This document shows positions 26,410-35,281 of a DNA stretch of 64,000 bases, one piece after another. How positions within the stretch are numbered: the first letter of the stretch is position 1; each line of letters opens with the position of its first letter. Source of the DNA: Pseudofrankia coriaricola (lineage in GTDB: Bacteria > Actinomycetota > Actinomycetes > Frankiales > Frankiaceae); assembly GCF_001854805.1 (NCBI RefSeq), contig NZ_MBLO01000004.1:1-64000 (forward strand), read 5' to 3'. Below the pieces are notes generated by a model. That model was not told where the DNA came from. It ran no database searches and worked only from the letters and a program-made list of their open reading frames with translations. Position numbers and translations under genes: made by a program.

Positions 26410-28455
26410 GTGCGTGAACGGACGGTGGCCGTGAACTCGGGGTCGACGGCTGCGGCCGGCCGCGGTCTGCGGGCCGGCCGCGGCGTCGTGTACGTCGCGG
26501 CCGGCGTCCTGCTGGTGGGCTTCGTGGCCGGTCTGGCGATGTGGGCGGCGCGGGCCGCCGAGCTGCCGGACCAGCCGCTCGCCGTGCTGGCCGACGTCGG
26601 GGTACCGCTTGGCTGGTACGTCGGCTACTACATGGCGCTCGAGCTGCTGCTCGTGACGACGAGCCTGGTGGCCGCCTACTACATCCTGCGCGGCGTGCTG
26701 TCCTGGTTCCGGCTCTACCTGGTCTTCGTGCTGGTCCTGTTCGCCACCGCCGGTGGGGCGGTGCCAGGAGTCATCGGGCAGCTGTTCCCGTCGGTCGCCG
26801 ACGCGGCGGCGCTCGTCCAGGGGGTTGCGTGGATCGCGCTGTTCCCGCTCGGCTACGTCTTTCCCGACGGACGACCCGTGCCTGGTCGCAGCCGGTGGCT
26901 GGTGCTGGGCTGGGCGGGCTGGCTCGGCTACGTGACCGCCGCCGACTCGGCTGGTGACGGGCCGGTGGAGTCCGGGGTGCTGCTGCTGCTTTTCGGCAGC
27001 TGTGTGGCCGCGCAGGTGTACCGCTATGCGCGCGTGTCCGATCTGGTCGCCCGTATGCAGACCAGATGGGTGATGTACGCGGTCGCCCTGCGGCTGGCCT
27101 ACAGCATTGTCACCGTCGCGACCCCGATCGGCCGGATGCAGGACGAGGTCAGCCCGCGCGGCCTGGCCGTGCGCGCGGTGACGATGCTGGTCAGCTACCT
27201 GATCGCGGCCGCGCTCCCGGCGGCGATCGCGATCGCCGTTGTACGACACCGGCTTTTCGATATCGACGCGGTGATCAGCCGGACGCTTGTGTACGGCGTG
27301 CTCACCGCGTTCGTGGTCGGTGTCTACACGTTGGTCGTCTCGGGGCTCGGCGCGTTGTGGCGGGGCGGGACGGCGTTGCCGTTGCTGGCCACCGGGCTGG
27401 TCGCGGTGGCCTTCAGCCCGCTGCGGGAGCAGGCTCAGAGCCGGGTCAGCCGGCTGGTGTACGGGGACCGCGGCGACCCGTATGGGGTGCTGTCGCTGCT
27501 TGGCCGTCAGCTGGCCGGGGCCGTCGCGCCGGAGGCGGTCGCGCCGACCATCGTCGCGGCGGTGGCGCGGACGCTGAAGGCGCCGTTCGTGGCGATCGAC
27601 CAGACAGAGATCGGCGCGAGCATCGGCCGCGAGGTCCCGGACATCCAGACCTTCCCGCTCGTCTATCAGGGCGAGGCGCTCGGTCGGCTGGTGGTCGGCG
27701 GCGAACGGCTGTCCGCGGCCGACCGCCGTCTGCTCGCCGACCTCGCCGACCACTGCGGCGCCGCCGTCTACGCCGCCCGCGAGTCGGCGCACACCCGGCA
27801 GCTTGCCGTCGTCCTGCAGCGCACCCGGGAGGAACTGGTCACCGCCCGGGAGGAGGAGCGCCGTCGCCTGCGCCGGGACCTGCACGACTCGCTGGGCCCA
27901 GCGCTCGGCGGCCAGTCACTGACCATCGACGCGGCCAGAGCGGCGCTCACCACCGACCCCGCCACCGCCGACCGCCTCCTGCGCGATCTGCGGGACCACA
28001 CCCAGGAAACCCTCGCGGAGGTACGTCGGCTCGCCCGCCAGCTACGCCCGCCGGTACTCGACGAGCTCGGGCTCGCGGGCGCACTCACAGGTATTCAGGA
28101 TCGCTACGAGCGGCCGGGCCTGCAGCTGTCCGTGGACGTCACGGGGCTGCCCGAGCTGCCCGCCGCCGTGGAGGTGGCCGTGTATCGGATCGCGCAGGAG
28201 GCGCTGACCAACGTGATCCGGCATGCGGACGCAGGCGCCTGCCGGCTGCGCGTCACCACCGGCGAGGGAGAGCTGGTCCTTGAAGTCGCCGACAACGGCC
28301 GGGGGATCGGCTCCGACGCGGCGGCTGGCGTCGGCATCCTGTCGATGCGCGAGCGGGCCGAGGAACTCGGCGGCACGCTGCTCATCGAGATCCCGGACGG
28401 AGGCGGCACCCGGATCCGCGCCACGTTCCCGCTGCGACGCCCGGAGGTCGAATGA
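26410..28455 (+). CDS. NarL-type sensor histidine kinase with multi-helix sensor
   Basis: The 681-residue kinase begins with about eight membrane helices (residues ~25-320), then a GAF-like linker (roughly 350-460) and a HisKA_3 domain with the phospho-acceptor in RRDLHDSLGPALGG near residue 490. A HATPase_c domain follows (AQEALTNVIRHADA, EVADNGRGIG). The layout resembles quorum- or signal-peptide-sensing ComP-like kinases. The start is a GTG at 26410 and is uncertain. Its stop overlaps the response regulator's ATG (ATGA). Confidence 0.92.
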   Translation: MRERTVAVNSGSTAAAGRGLRAGRGVVYVAAGVLLVGFVAGLAMWAARAAELPDQPLAVLADVGVPLGWYVGYYMALELLLVTTSLVAAYYILRGVLSWFRLYLVFVLVLFATAGGAVPGVIGQLFPSVADAAALVQGVAWIALFPLGYVFPDGRPVPGRSRWLVLGWAGWLGYVTAADSAGDGPVESGVLLLLFGSCVAAQVYRYARVSDLVARMQTRWVMYAVALRLAYSIVTVATPIGRMQDEVSPRGLAVRAVTMLVSYLIAAALPAAIAIAVVRHRLFDIDAVISRTLVYGVLTAFVVGVYTLVVSGLGALWRGGTALPLLATGLVAVAFSPLREQAQSRVSRLVYGDRGDPYGVLSLLGRQLAGAVAPEAVAPTIVAAVARTLKAPFVAIDQTEIGASIGREVPDIQTFPLVYQGEALGRLVVGGERLSAADRRLLADLADHCGAAVYAARESAHTRQLAVVLQRTREELVTAREEERRRLRRDLHDSLGPALGGQSLTIDAARAALTTDPATADRLLRDLRDHTQETLAEVRRLARQLRPPVLDELGLAGALTGIQDRYERPGLQLSVDVTGLPELPAAVEVAVYRIAQEALTNVIRHADAGACRLRVTTGEGELVLEVADNGRGIGSDAAAGVGILSMRERAEELGGTLLIEIPDGGGTRIRATFPLRRPEVE

Positions 28456-29105
28456 TCCGCATCCTGGTGGCGGACGACCATCCGATGTTCCAGTACGGAC
28501 TGCGGGCCGTCCTCGAGTCCGACCCCGCCGTCGAGCTGGTCGGCGAGGCGGGCACCGGCGAGGCGGCGGTAGAGCTGGCAGCCCAGCTGCGTCCGGACGT
28601 CGTGGTGATGGACCTGACCATGCCGGGGCTCAACGGGATCGAAGCGACCCGCCGCATCATGGCAGCCCAGCCGGACGTCGCCGTGCTCGTAGTGACCATG
28701 TTCGATGACCGAGCCTCGGTCATGGCCGCGATCCGCGTCGGCGCCCGCGGCTACCTGGTCAAGGGAGCCGACCGCGAGGAGATCCTGCGCGCCGTACACG
28801 CCGCGGCGGCCGGAGGAGCGATCTTCAGCGCCACGGCCGCGGACCACCTCGCCAGCCACCTCGCCTCACCCGGCCCAGCCAGCCAGGCGCCGTCCCCCTT
28901 CCCGGTGCTGACCAATCGGGAGAACGAGATCCTGGGCCTGCTGGCCGACGGCCTCACGAACGCGGCCATCTCCGAACGTTACCGACTTAGTCCGAAAACG
29001 GTTCGTAACTACGTCTCCACGATCCTGGCGAAGCTCCACGTGGACACCCGCGCCGACGCGATCGCCAGGGCCCGCGCCGCCGGGCTTGGTCAACCCGACC
29101 GCTGA
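28452..29105 (+). CDS. NarL/FixJ-type response regulator
   Basis: The 217-residue cytosolic regulator has a receiver domain (ILVADDHPMFQYGLRAVL, phospho-acceptor Asp in VVVMDLTMPGLNG, switch Lys in YLVKGA) and a C-terminal LuxR helix-turn-helix (LTNRENEILGLLADGLTNAA, LSPKTVRNYVSTILAKL). Its ATG overlaps the kinase stop by four bases, giving translational coupling and a clear cognate pair. Target genes unknown. Confidence 0.96.
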   Translation: MIRILVADDHPMFQYGLRAVLESDPAVELVGEAGTGEAAVELAAQLRPDVVVMDLTMPGLNGIEATRRIMAAQPDVAVLVVTMFDDRASVMAAIRVGARGYLVKGADREEILRAVHAAAAGGAIFSATAADHLASHLASPGPASQAPSPFPVLTNRENEILGLLADGLTNAAISERYRLSPKTVRNYVSTILAKLHVDTRADAIARARAAGLGQPDR

Positions 29106-29240
29106 AACGAACAGCTGGGCAGCGTTGCGCAGTGGGGGAGTCGAGGCATACCGGCTCGGGGAGGCGTAGGAGCCAGACGGCGCGGCCGAGGGCACTGTTG
29201 CGTAGGCCGAACTGAGCGAGTGCCAGGTCCGCGGGTGCGG

Positions 29241-30356
29241 TCAGGCCGCGGCGAGCACGGGCTCTGGCTGCGATGTGGCGGTGTCGGCAACCTGTCGGGC
29301 GGGTCCGGGAAGCGAGAGTCGGATGATGCGCTTCCATACGCTGGTCGTCTGCCGCAGCAGGCCCCCGCTGGTGTAGGGGAGGCCGAAGCGTTCGCAGAGG
29401 GCGCGTACCTGCGGGGCGATCTGGGCGTACCGGTTGCTGGGCAGGTCGGGGAACAGGTGGTGCTCGATCTGGAAACTCAGGTTCCCGCTCAGCAGGTGCA
29501 GGAGCGCCGGGCCGTCGATGTTGGCCGAGCCCAGTACCTGCCGTGTGTACCACCCGCCGCGGGTCTCGCCCTCGACCTGTTCCTCGGTGAAGACGTCCGC
29601 TCCCTCCGGGAAATGGCCACAGAAAATGATGGTGTGCGCCCAGACGTTGCGGGCGACGTTCGCGGTGAGGTTGCCGAAAAGGACGGGCAGGAACGCCGGG
29701 CCGGCGAGCAGCGGGAACGCCACGTAGTCCTTGGCCGCCTGCCGTCCCATCTTGCGCAGCGACACCCGGAGCTGCGCCCACGTCTGGCCCCAGCTCTTCT
29801 CCCCCCGCCAGGCCCGTTCGATCTCCGTGTCGTAGAGGGCGATGCCCCATTCGAAGACCGCCGCGAGCGCCAGGTTGTAGACCGGCTGGGCGAGGTACAC
29901 CGGGTGCCAGCGCTGCTCCGGGTGGACGCGCAGCAGGGTGTAGCCGATGTCCCGGTCCTTGCCGAGGACGTTGGTGTAGGTGTGGTGCACATAGTTGTGC
30001 GAGTGCTTCCACTGCTCGGCGGGCGAGGCCGAGTCCCACTCCCAGGTGGTGGAGTGGATCTCAGGGTCGCGCATCCAGTCCCACTGCCCGTGCAGGACGT
30101 TGTGCCCGATCTCCATGTTCTCGAGGATCTTGGCGGTGGCCAGCATCGCCGTGCCCGCCAGCCACGCCGGCGGCAGCAGGGACGCGAACAGGACCGCCCG
30201 CCCACCTGCCTCCAGGCCCCGCTGGGCGGCGATCACCCGGCGGATGTACTGGGCGTCGCCCTCCCCCCGGCTGGCGATGACCGCCTCCCGGAGACGATCG
30301 AGCTCGCGGCCGAACTCGTCGACCTCAGCCGCGGTGAGACCGGTTCTGCCTGCCAT
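29241..30356 (-). CDS. Membrane fatty-acid desaturase
   Basis: This di-iron enzyme introduces a double bond into acyl chains in the membrane. The three histidine boxes are present: HNVLH (residues 85-89), HNYVHH (120-125) and QIEHH near 310. Hydrophobic segments flank them. The 371-residue form starts at ATG 30356. It lies 11 nt after a ferredoxin-reductase-type gene that can supply electrons, the usual pairing for acyl-lipid desaturases in actinomycetes. Regiospecificity is unknown. Confidence 0.93.
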   Translation of the reverse strand: MAGRTGLTAAEVDEFGRELDRLREAVIASRGEGDAQYIRRVIAAQRGLEAGGRAVLFASLLPPAWLAGTAMLATAKILENMEIGHNVLHGQWDWMRDPEIHSTTWEWDSASPAEQWKHSHNYVHHTYTNVLGKDRDIGYTLLRVHPEQRWHPVYLAQPVYNLALAAVFEWGIALYDTEIERAWRGEKSWGQTWAQLRVSLRKMGRQAAKDYVAFPLLAGPAFLPVLFGNLTANVARNVWAHTIIFCGHFPEGADVFTEEQVEGETRGGWYTRQVLGSANIDGPALLHLLSGNLSFQIEHHLFPDLPSNRYAQIAPQVRALCERFGLPYTSGGLLRQTTSVWKRIIRLSLPGPARQVADTATSQPEPVLAAA

Positions 30357-30367
30357 CCGTCGACCCC

Positions 30368-31447
30368 TTACACATCGATCTCGACGTCGCCGACCGCGGT
30401 CGACACACATGTTTGGACGAGGTCGCCCTCGTCGCCGTATTCCCGCCCGGTGCGCAGGTCGCGCACGCGTCCGGAGGTGAGCCGTGCCATGCAGCTGTGG
30501 CAGATACCCATGCGGCAGCCGCTCGGCATGAGCACGCCGGCGTCCTCACCGACCGCCAGCAGCGGGGTGTCGCCGTGGGTGTGTGCCTGCCGGCCACTTC
30601 TGGTGAACCGGACTCGGCCCCCGGCCCCGCCACCGCCACCGGGGGCGGGTGCGGGATGGAACCGCTCGACGCGCAGCCGGTCCGCGATCCCCGCGTGGCA
30701 CCACCGGGCCTCGGCGTCGGCGAGCAGCCCCGGGGGTCCGCAGGCCCAGGTCGGCCGTTCGGCCCAATCCGGGCAGATCACGGGCAGTGCCGCCGCCGTG
30801 AGGCGCCCGGCGTACCGGCCGCCCGCCCTGGTGTGGTGCTCGTATAGCCGAAGGGTCGGGAACCGGGCTGCCAGGTCCCGTAGTTCGCTGCCGAAGATGA
30901 CGTCGTCCCGGGACGGAGCGGAGTGCACAAGGACCACGTCCGGCATCTCGCCACGCAGCGCAAGGCTGCGCAGCATCGACATCACCGGCGTGATGCCGCT
31001 GCCGGCGGTCACGAACAGCAACCGCGGCGGGATCGCCCGCGGCAGCACGAACCGGCCCTGTGGGTGCTCGAGGCGGACGACCGCGCCGGGTCGGACCCGC
31101 TCTACGAGGTGCTGGGACAGCCGGCCGCCTGGGACGGATTTGACCGTGATCGAAACGACACCGCCCGGATCTCCCGGGGCGGAGGACACCGAGTAGGGAC
31201 GCCAGTGCCACACGCCGTCGACGGCAACGCCGACCCGGACGTACTGACCCGCGCGGTGTTCCTTCCAGCCCGCGCCGGGACGGATCACCAGGCTCGCGGC
31301 GCCAGCGGCCTCCGGATGGACAGCCACGACCCGCCCCCGCGACCCGCGCCGCGACCAGAGCGGGTCGACCAACCCGAGGTAGTCATCGGGCAGCAGCGGC
31401 GTCGTCAGCGACGCCGCCGCGTCCAACAGGATTCTTCCGACGGCCAC
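30368..31447 (-). CDS. Ferredoxin reductase with C-terminal 2Fe-2S domain
   Basis: The 359-residue electron-transfer protein has an FAD-binding barrel (HWRPYSVSSAP), an NAD(P)-binding domain (LLFVTAGSGITPVMSML, WACGPPGLLADAE) and a plant-type ferredoxin domain with CRMGICHSCMARL and a distal Cys in LVQTCVS. It probably passes electrons from NAD(P)H to the desaturase encoded 11 nt downstream. The GTG at 31447 follows a GGAGGAG Shine-Dalgarno; the longer frame upstream lacks homology. Confidence 0.92.
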   Translation of the reverse strand: MAVGRILLDAAASLTTPLLPDDYLGLVDPLWSRRGSRGRVVAVHPEAAGAASLVIRPGAGWKEHRAGQYVRVGVAVDGVWHWRPYSVSSAPGDPGGVVSITVKSVPGGRLSQHLVERVRPGAVVRLEHPQGRFVLPRAIPPRLLFVTAGSGITPVMSMLRSLALRGEMPDVVLVHSAPSRDDVIFGSELRDLAARFPTLRLYEHHTRAGGRYAGRLTAAALPVICPDWAERPTWACGPPGLLADAEARWCHAGIADRLRVERFHPAPAPGGGGGAGGRVRFTRSGRQAHTHGDTPLLAVGEDAGVLMPSGCRMGICHSCMARLTSGRVRDLRTGREYGDEGDLVQTCVSTAVGDVEIDV

Positions 31448-31675
31448 CCTGCATCTCCTCCCGGTTGTCGAAATCTCGGGAACGACATGGCCTCGCCGGG
31501 TACGTGGAGGAGGAACGGCATGGTTCGATGGGATTCCCGGTCGGGCACCCCGCCTCGATGACGCACGTCCTTGGCGACGCGACACTACAGCCGTACGTCA
31601 CTGTCCGCGACCGGGAAGCCGCCGTACCAGACCGTCGGTGACGATCTCGGAGATGCCGTGGGCGACGGATACCTC

Positions 31676-31822
31676 CTATTCGGCGAACGTCCTCTTCGCC
31701 CCGGCCGGGTGGTGTCGTCCAGCGGTCAGGTGGTGGTTGAGGCGCTGGGCTTCGGCGAGTTGGTCATCGAGGATGACGATGCGGCAGGCGGCCTCGATCG
31801 CGGGGGCCCTGCCCACGGGGCC
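31676..31822 (-). pseudogene. Short coding remnant, unrecognised
   Basis: A minus frame with good codon bias reads IEAACRIVILDDQLAEAQRL then HPAGAKRTFAE and stops at 31676. A GTG could start it, but no Shine-Dalgarno or domain is visible. It follows the MarR remnant directly and looks like more debris. Confidence 0.3.
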
Positions 31823-31841
31823 CGTCCCGTGACTGCTGGTC

Positions 31842-32018
31842 TCACTGCAGGGCCTGCCATATGCCTGTCGTCATCTCCCGGAACTGTTGGATCTGTGTCG
31901 AGGAGAGCCCGGTGGTCAGCCGGCGTTCGATGTCGTCCTGAGCGGCGGCATATTCCCGCAGCAGTGTCCGGCCGCTGTCGCTGATGTGGACCAGCAGTTC
32001 ACGTCGGCTCCGCGGGTT
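31842..32018 (-). pseudogene. MarR-family regulator, C-terminal 58 codons only
   Basis: NPRSRRELLVHISDSGRTLL followed by LTTGLSSTQIQQFREMTTGI is the wing and dimerisation helix of a MarR protein. The helix-turn-helix half is missing. Beyond about 32020 the frame turns into low-complexity Gly/Arg sequence and then into antisense of a plus-strand remnant. Confidence 0.65.
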
Positions 32019-32080
32019 CGGGGCGGTGCCCGGCCCTCCCGCCGAGATGCCGCTTCCGCCGCCGCTTGTGCCGATGGCGC

Positions 32081-32173
32081 AGGTGCCTCGACACCACCCT
32101 GCGCAGCCGCATCGAGGACTTCGAGAGCCAGCACGACCTCGCCGCCTCCACCGACCACCCACCCGGCGAGTGA
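32081..32173 (+). pseudogene. 3' tail of an unknown gene
   Basis: Thirty codons, RCLDTTLRSRIEDFESQHDL then AASTDHPPGE, run to a TGA at 32171-32173 with GC3-rich usage. No start precedes them, since the upstream DNA belongs to the opposite-strand MarR remnant. Too short to assign. Confidence 0.4.
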
Positions 32174-32178
32174 GGGAG

Positions 32179-32212
32179 TGTCCGACGCGTGGATCTGTCT
32201 CACAGTCGGACA
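32179..32212. repeat. Inverted repeat with 8-bp arms
   Basis: TGTCCGAC (32179-32186) and GTCGGACA (32205-32212) are exact complements around 18 nt. It lies ~70 nt past the dehydrogenase stop and could be a weak terminator or a leftover operator. Confidence 0.45.
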
Positions 32213-32278
32213 ATTCCTCTACTGGCCTGAAGTGTCAGGATGCCCGGCCGGACAGCCCGGACAACGCATCGGAGCCGC

Positions 32279-33724
32279 TCAGGCTGGATCGAGCAGGACG
32301 CCCGGGTTGAGTAGCCCGTCAGGGTCGAGTCCCCGTTTGACCGCGCGCATCATCGCGATCTCCTGAGGCGACCGGGACAGCCCGAGCCACGCGCGCTTGG
32401 CCCGGCCGACGCCGTGCTCGGCGCTGATGCTCCCGCCGTGCGACGCGACCAGCCGCAGCACCGCGTCCGTCACGGCTTCGGCGTCGCTGGTCGCGTCGAG
32501 CACGTTGACGTGCAGGTTTCCCTCGTTGATGTGACCGAACAGGATCGGCCGGGCGGTCTGGCAGGCGGCCGCTATCGTGGCCGGAAGCGACGCCACCATC
32601 TCGGCCAGCGCCGTCAGCGGGACGGCGACGTCGAGTTTCACCGGGACGCCGGCGGCGTTGATCGACTCGGTGTGCGCCTCGCGGTAGGCCCAAAGCGTGT
32701 GGCGGCCTCGGGCATCGGTGGCGACGGTCGCGTCCCGCACGGCGTCGCTGTCCGCCAGTGCCTCGAGCAGGTCCTCGGTCGGGTCGGTCCGGCCGGCGCA
32801 CTCGAGGACGAGGTAGGCCGGGTAGGTTTCGGCGAACGGAGCGGACAGGCCGGTCTTTTCGCGGACCAGCGCGAGGCCGTCGGCGAAGAACAGCTCGGCG
32901 GCCTCCAGCGACGGCAGCCGGTTGCGCGCCTTCCTCACGACCGACAGCGCCGCGGTGATGTCGTCCACGGCGACCAGGGCCACTGCCCGCTCGGTCAGTC
33001 GGGGGACGAGCCGCAGGCGCAGCCGGGTGATGATCCCCAGCGTGCCTTCGCTGCCGGTCAGCAGCGACATCTCGTGGTAGCCGGTGTTGTCCTTCGGGAG
33101 CCCCGTGAGCCGGCTGATGATCGAACCGTCGGCGAGCACCGCCTCGATCCCAAGCACTTGGGCCCGGGTCGTGCCGTACCGCAGCACCCGCTCGCCGCCA
33201 GCGTTGGTGGCGACCAGACCGCCTACAGTGGCCGAATCCCGCGCCGCGAAGTCGACCCCGAAGTCGTAGCCCACGGCGCGGACGTGCCGTTGCAACGCGG
33301 CCAGGGTGACGCCCGCGCCCACGGTGACCTGGCCGGAGATCACCTCCACCGGTTCGAGCGCGGTCAGCCGGGCCGTGCTGAGCAGGATCGCGCCGTCGAC
33401 GGGCACGCTGCCTCCGACCAGGCCGGTGTTACCGCCCTGGACGCAGATGGACGCCTTTGCCCTGGCGGCGGCGGCCATCACCGCCGCCACCTCCGTGGTG
33501 TCGGCCGGACGGACCACGCAACGAGCGCGGCCGCGGAACCGACCGGTCCAGTCGGACTCGAAGGAGGCGATGACCGAGGGGTCGGTAAGCAGATGGGCGG
33601 CACCGACGGCGGCGCGCAGCTCCTCCGCCAGGGCCGAGGTCAGCGTCCGGTCAGAACCCGGTGCCGTGTCAGAGGTTGCCGCCACGTCAGCAGTCGGCGT
33701 CAGCCCGGCGGTCGGCGCGTTCAT
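32279..33724 (-). CDS. FAD-linked 2-hydroxyacid dehydrogenase, probably D-2-hydroxyglutarate dehydrogenase
   Basis: The 481-residue protein has a PCMH-type FAD domain (CVQGGNTGLVGGSVP, ATVGGLVATNAGG) and a C-terminal catalytic half with GHINEGNLHVNV and ISAEHGVGRAK, where the His and Glu residues of the family sit. Relatives oxidise D-lactate, glycolate or D-2-hydroxyglutarate. Its ATG overlaps the serA stop by four bases. SerA is known to turn 2-oxoglutarate into D-2-hydroxyglutarate while oxidising 3-phosphoglycerate, so this partner would recycle that product. The specificity is inferred from operon context. Confidence 0.85.
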   Translation of the reverse strand: MNAPTAGLTPTADVAATSDTAPGSDRTLTSALAEELRAAVGAAHLLTDPSVIASFESDWTGRFRGRARCVVRPADTTEVAAVMAAAARAKASICVQGGNTGLVGGSVPVDGAILLSTARLTALEPVEVISGQVTVGAGVTLAALQRHVRAVGYDFGVDFAARDSATVGGLVATNAGGERVLRYGTTRAQVLGIEAVLADGSIISRLTGLPKDNTGYHEMSLLTGSEGTLGIITRLRLRLVPRLTERAVALVAVDDITAALSVVRKARNRLPSLEAAELFFADGLALVREKTGLSAPFAETYPAYLVLECAGRTDPTEDLLEALADSDAVRDATVATDARGRHTLWAYREAHTESINAAGVPVKLDVAVPLTALAEMVASLPATIAAACQTARPILFGHINEGNLHVNVLDATSDAEAVTDAVLRLVASHGGSISAEHGVGRAKRAWLGLSRSPQEIAMMRAVKRGLDPDGLLNPGVLLDPA

Positions 33725-34917
33725 CCCAGCCGCCGTACCCGGACGGTCTCCGGCAGCGCGGCCAGTGAGTCGAGGACAGCGGCCGGGTAGTCGAGGGCGA
33801 CATCCGTCAGGACGTACCCGTACTCGCCGCGGGTGTCGAGGAGCTGTCCGTCGATGTTGACCTTGTGCTCGGCCAACAGGCTGTTGATCTTCGCAAGCAC
33901 GCCGGGCACATTGCGGTGCAGATGAGCGATCCGACATCCGCCCGATCGCCGTGGCAGGGACAGATGCGGCAGGTTGACGCTCATCGCGGTGCTGCCGTCG
34001 TGCTGGTAGTCCCGCAGCTTGCCCGCGACGTAGCGGCCGATGTCCTGCTGGGCCTCCTCGGTCGAGCCGGCGATGTGCGGGGTGAGGATCACGTTCGGCA
34101 GGTCTCGAAGCTCAGAGCGGAACTCGTCGCCCCGCCCGGCCGGCTCGTGCGGGAAGACGTCGATCGCCGCGCCAGCCAGATGCCCGCTCTCCACGTTCTC
34201 GCGCAGCGCACGATGATCCACGACGAAGCCGCGCGAGAGGTTGAGGAACAGGCTGCCGGGCTTCATGCGGTCGAACTGCTCCGCGCCGAACATCCCGCTG
34301 TTGCCGGAGCGTCCGTCCACGTGAAGCGTCACGACATCCGCGACCGTCAGCAGATCATCGAGGCTGGCGCAGCGGCGGGCATTGCCGAGCGCCAGCTTGT
34401 CGGCGGTGTCGTAGAAGTACACGCTCATCCCGAGCGCCTCGGCCAGCACCGACAGCTGCGCGCCGATGTTGCCGTAGCCGACGATGCCCAGCCGCCGGCC
34501 GCGGACCTCGTGGGCCGCCTCGGCCGACTTGTCCCACACGCCGGCGTGCATGCCGGCGTTCTTGGGGATCAACCGCCGCGTCAAGGCGATGATCTCCGCG
34601 AGCGCGAGCTCGACCACGCTGCGGGTATTGGAGAAGGGGGCGTTGAACACGGCGATGCCTCGCTCGCGCGCGGCGCCGAGATCCACCTGGTTGGTGCCGA
34701 TGCAGAACGCGCCGACGGCGAGCAGGTCCGGCGCCTGATCGAACACCGCCTCGGTGACCTCGGTCTTCGACCTGATCCCCAGCAGTTGGATGCCGTCCAG
34801 GGCCGCGATCAGCGCTCGTTGGTCGAGCGCCCGGTCGATCGTCTCGACCTGCGCGCCGGCGGTCCCCAGGATCGCGGCGGCGTCCGGGTGGACATTCTCG
34901 ACTAGCAGTGCGCGCAC
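33721..34917 (-). CDS. serA: D-3-phosphoglycerate dehydrogenase with ACT domain
   Basis: SerA starts serine synthesis by oxidising 3-phosphoglycerate. The 398-residue length and order match the E. coli-type enzyme: substrate domain, Rossmann domain with LGIVGYGNIGAQL near 145-157, catalytic Arg/Glu/His segments including LTPHIAGSTEEAQQ, and a C-terminal ACT domain (VPGVLAKINSLLAEHKVNID) for serine feedback. It overlaps the downstream FAD dehydrogenase by ATGA. The start at 34917 fits MRALLVENVHPDA. Confidence 0.95.
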   Translation of the reverse strand: MRALLVENVHPDAAAILGTAGAQVETIDRALDQRALIAALDGIQLLGIRSKTEVTEAVFDQAPDLLAVGAFCIGTNQVDLGAARERGIAVFNAPFSNTRSVVELALAEIIALTRRLIPKNAGMHAGVWDKSAEAAHEVRGRRLGIVGYGNIGAQLSVLAEALGMSVYFYDTADKLALGNARRCASLDDLLTVADVVTLHVDGRSGNSGMFGAEQFDRMKPGSLFLNLSRGFVVDHRALRENVESGHLAGAAIDVFPHEPAGRGDEFRSELRDLPNVILTPHIAGSTEEAQQDIGRYVAGKLRDYQHDGSTAMSVNLPHLSLPRRSGGCRIAHLHRNVPGVLAKINSLLAEHKVNIDGQLLDTRGEYGYVLTDVALDYPAAVLDSLAALPETVRVRRLG

Positions 34918-35281
34918 AGCGGGAGCCTCATCAGCCGGTGACAGTTGACCCGCAGTCTATGGAAGGCCCGCGGCCTGTCCTCCGCGTGCCACGGGAGGCG
35001 ATTCTCACCCGCCGCTGGCGGACGCTGCCTGCCCGGACGGTGGCGTGGCCGTCGAATCCGGGCCAATGTGACCAGCAGCATCCGATCGGACGGGGTGTAT
35101 CGCGGCCGAGCGACTGACGACGCGGCACGGCCGGCGCTGGTCTGGAGGGTGCTGCGACACCGTTGCCGATCATTGCCTCGCCAGGAGGCGACGTCGCCCG
35201 GCGGCCTTCCCGGGCTCCCTGTCGGGGTCGACACGAAAGGGTGCCCGGGTTGGCCGCCGGCTGATCAGTCGGCCGGGCGGG
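34918..35281. other. Intergenic region upstream of serA
   Basis: About 360 bp between serA and the permease gene, both on the minus strand. It should hold the serA promoter. Next to the permease stop lies the near-perfect palindrome GCCGGCTGATCAGTCGGC (35256-35273), possibly part of a terminator. No coding frame is supported. Confidence 0.45.

Noticed and set aside
25771-27885. 704-codon minus-strand open frame
   Set aside because: Antisense to the membrane protein and sensor kinase; translation is His/Arg/Gln-rich low complexity.
32279-33724. Naming the FAD dehydrogenase as glycolate oxidase subunit GlcD
   Set aside because: No glcE or glcF genes are adjacent and the overlap with serA favours D-2-hydroxyglutarate as substrate.
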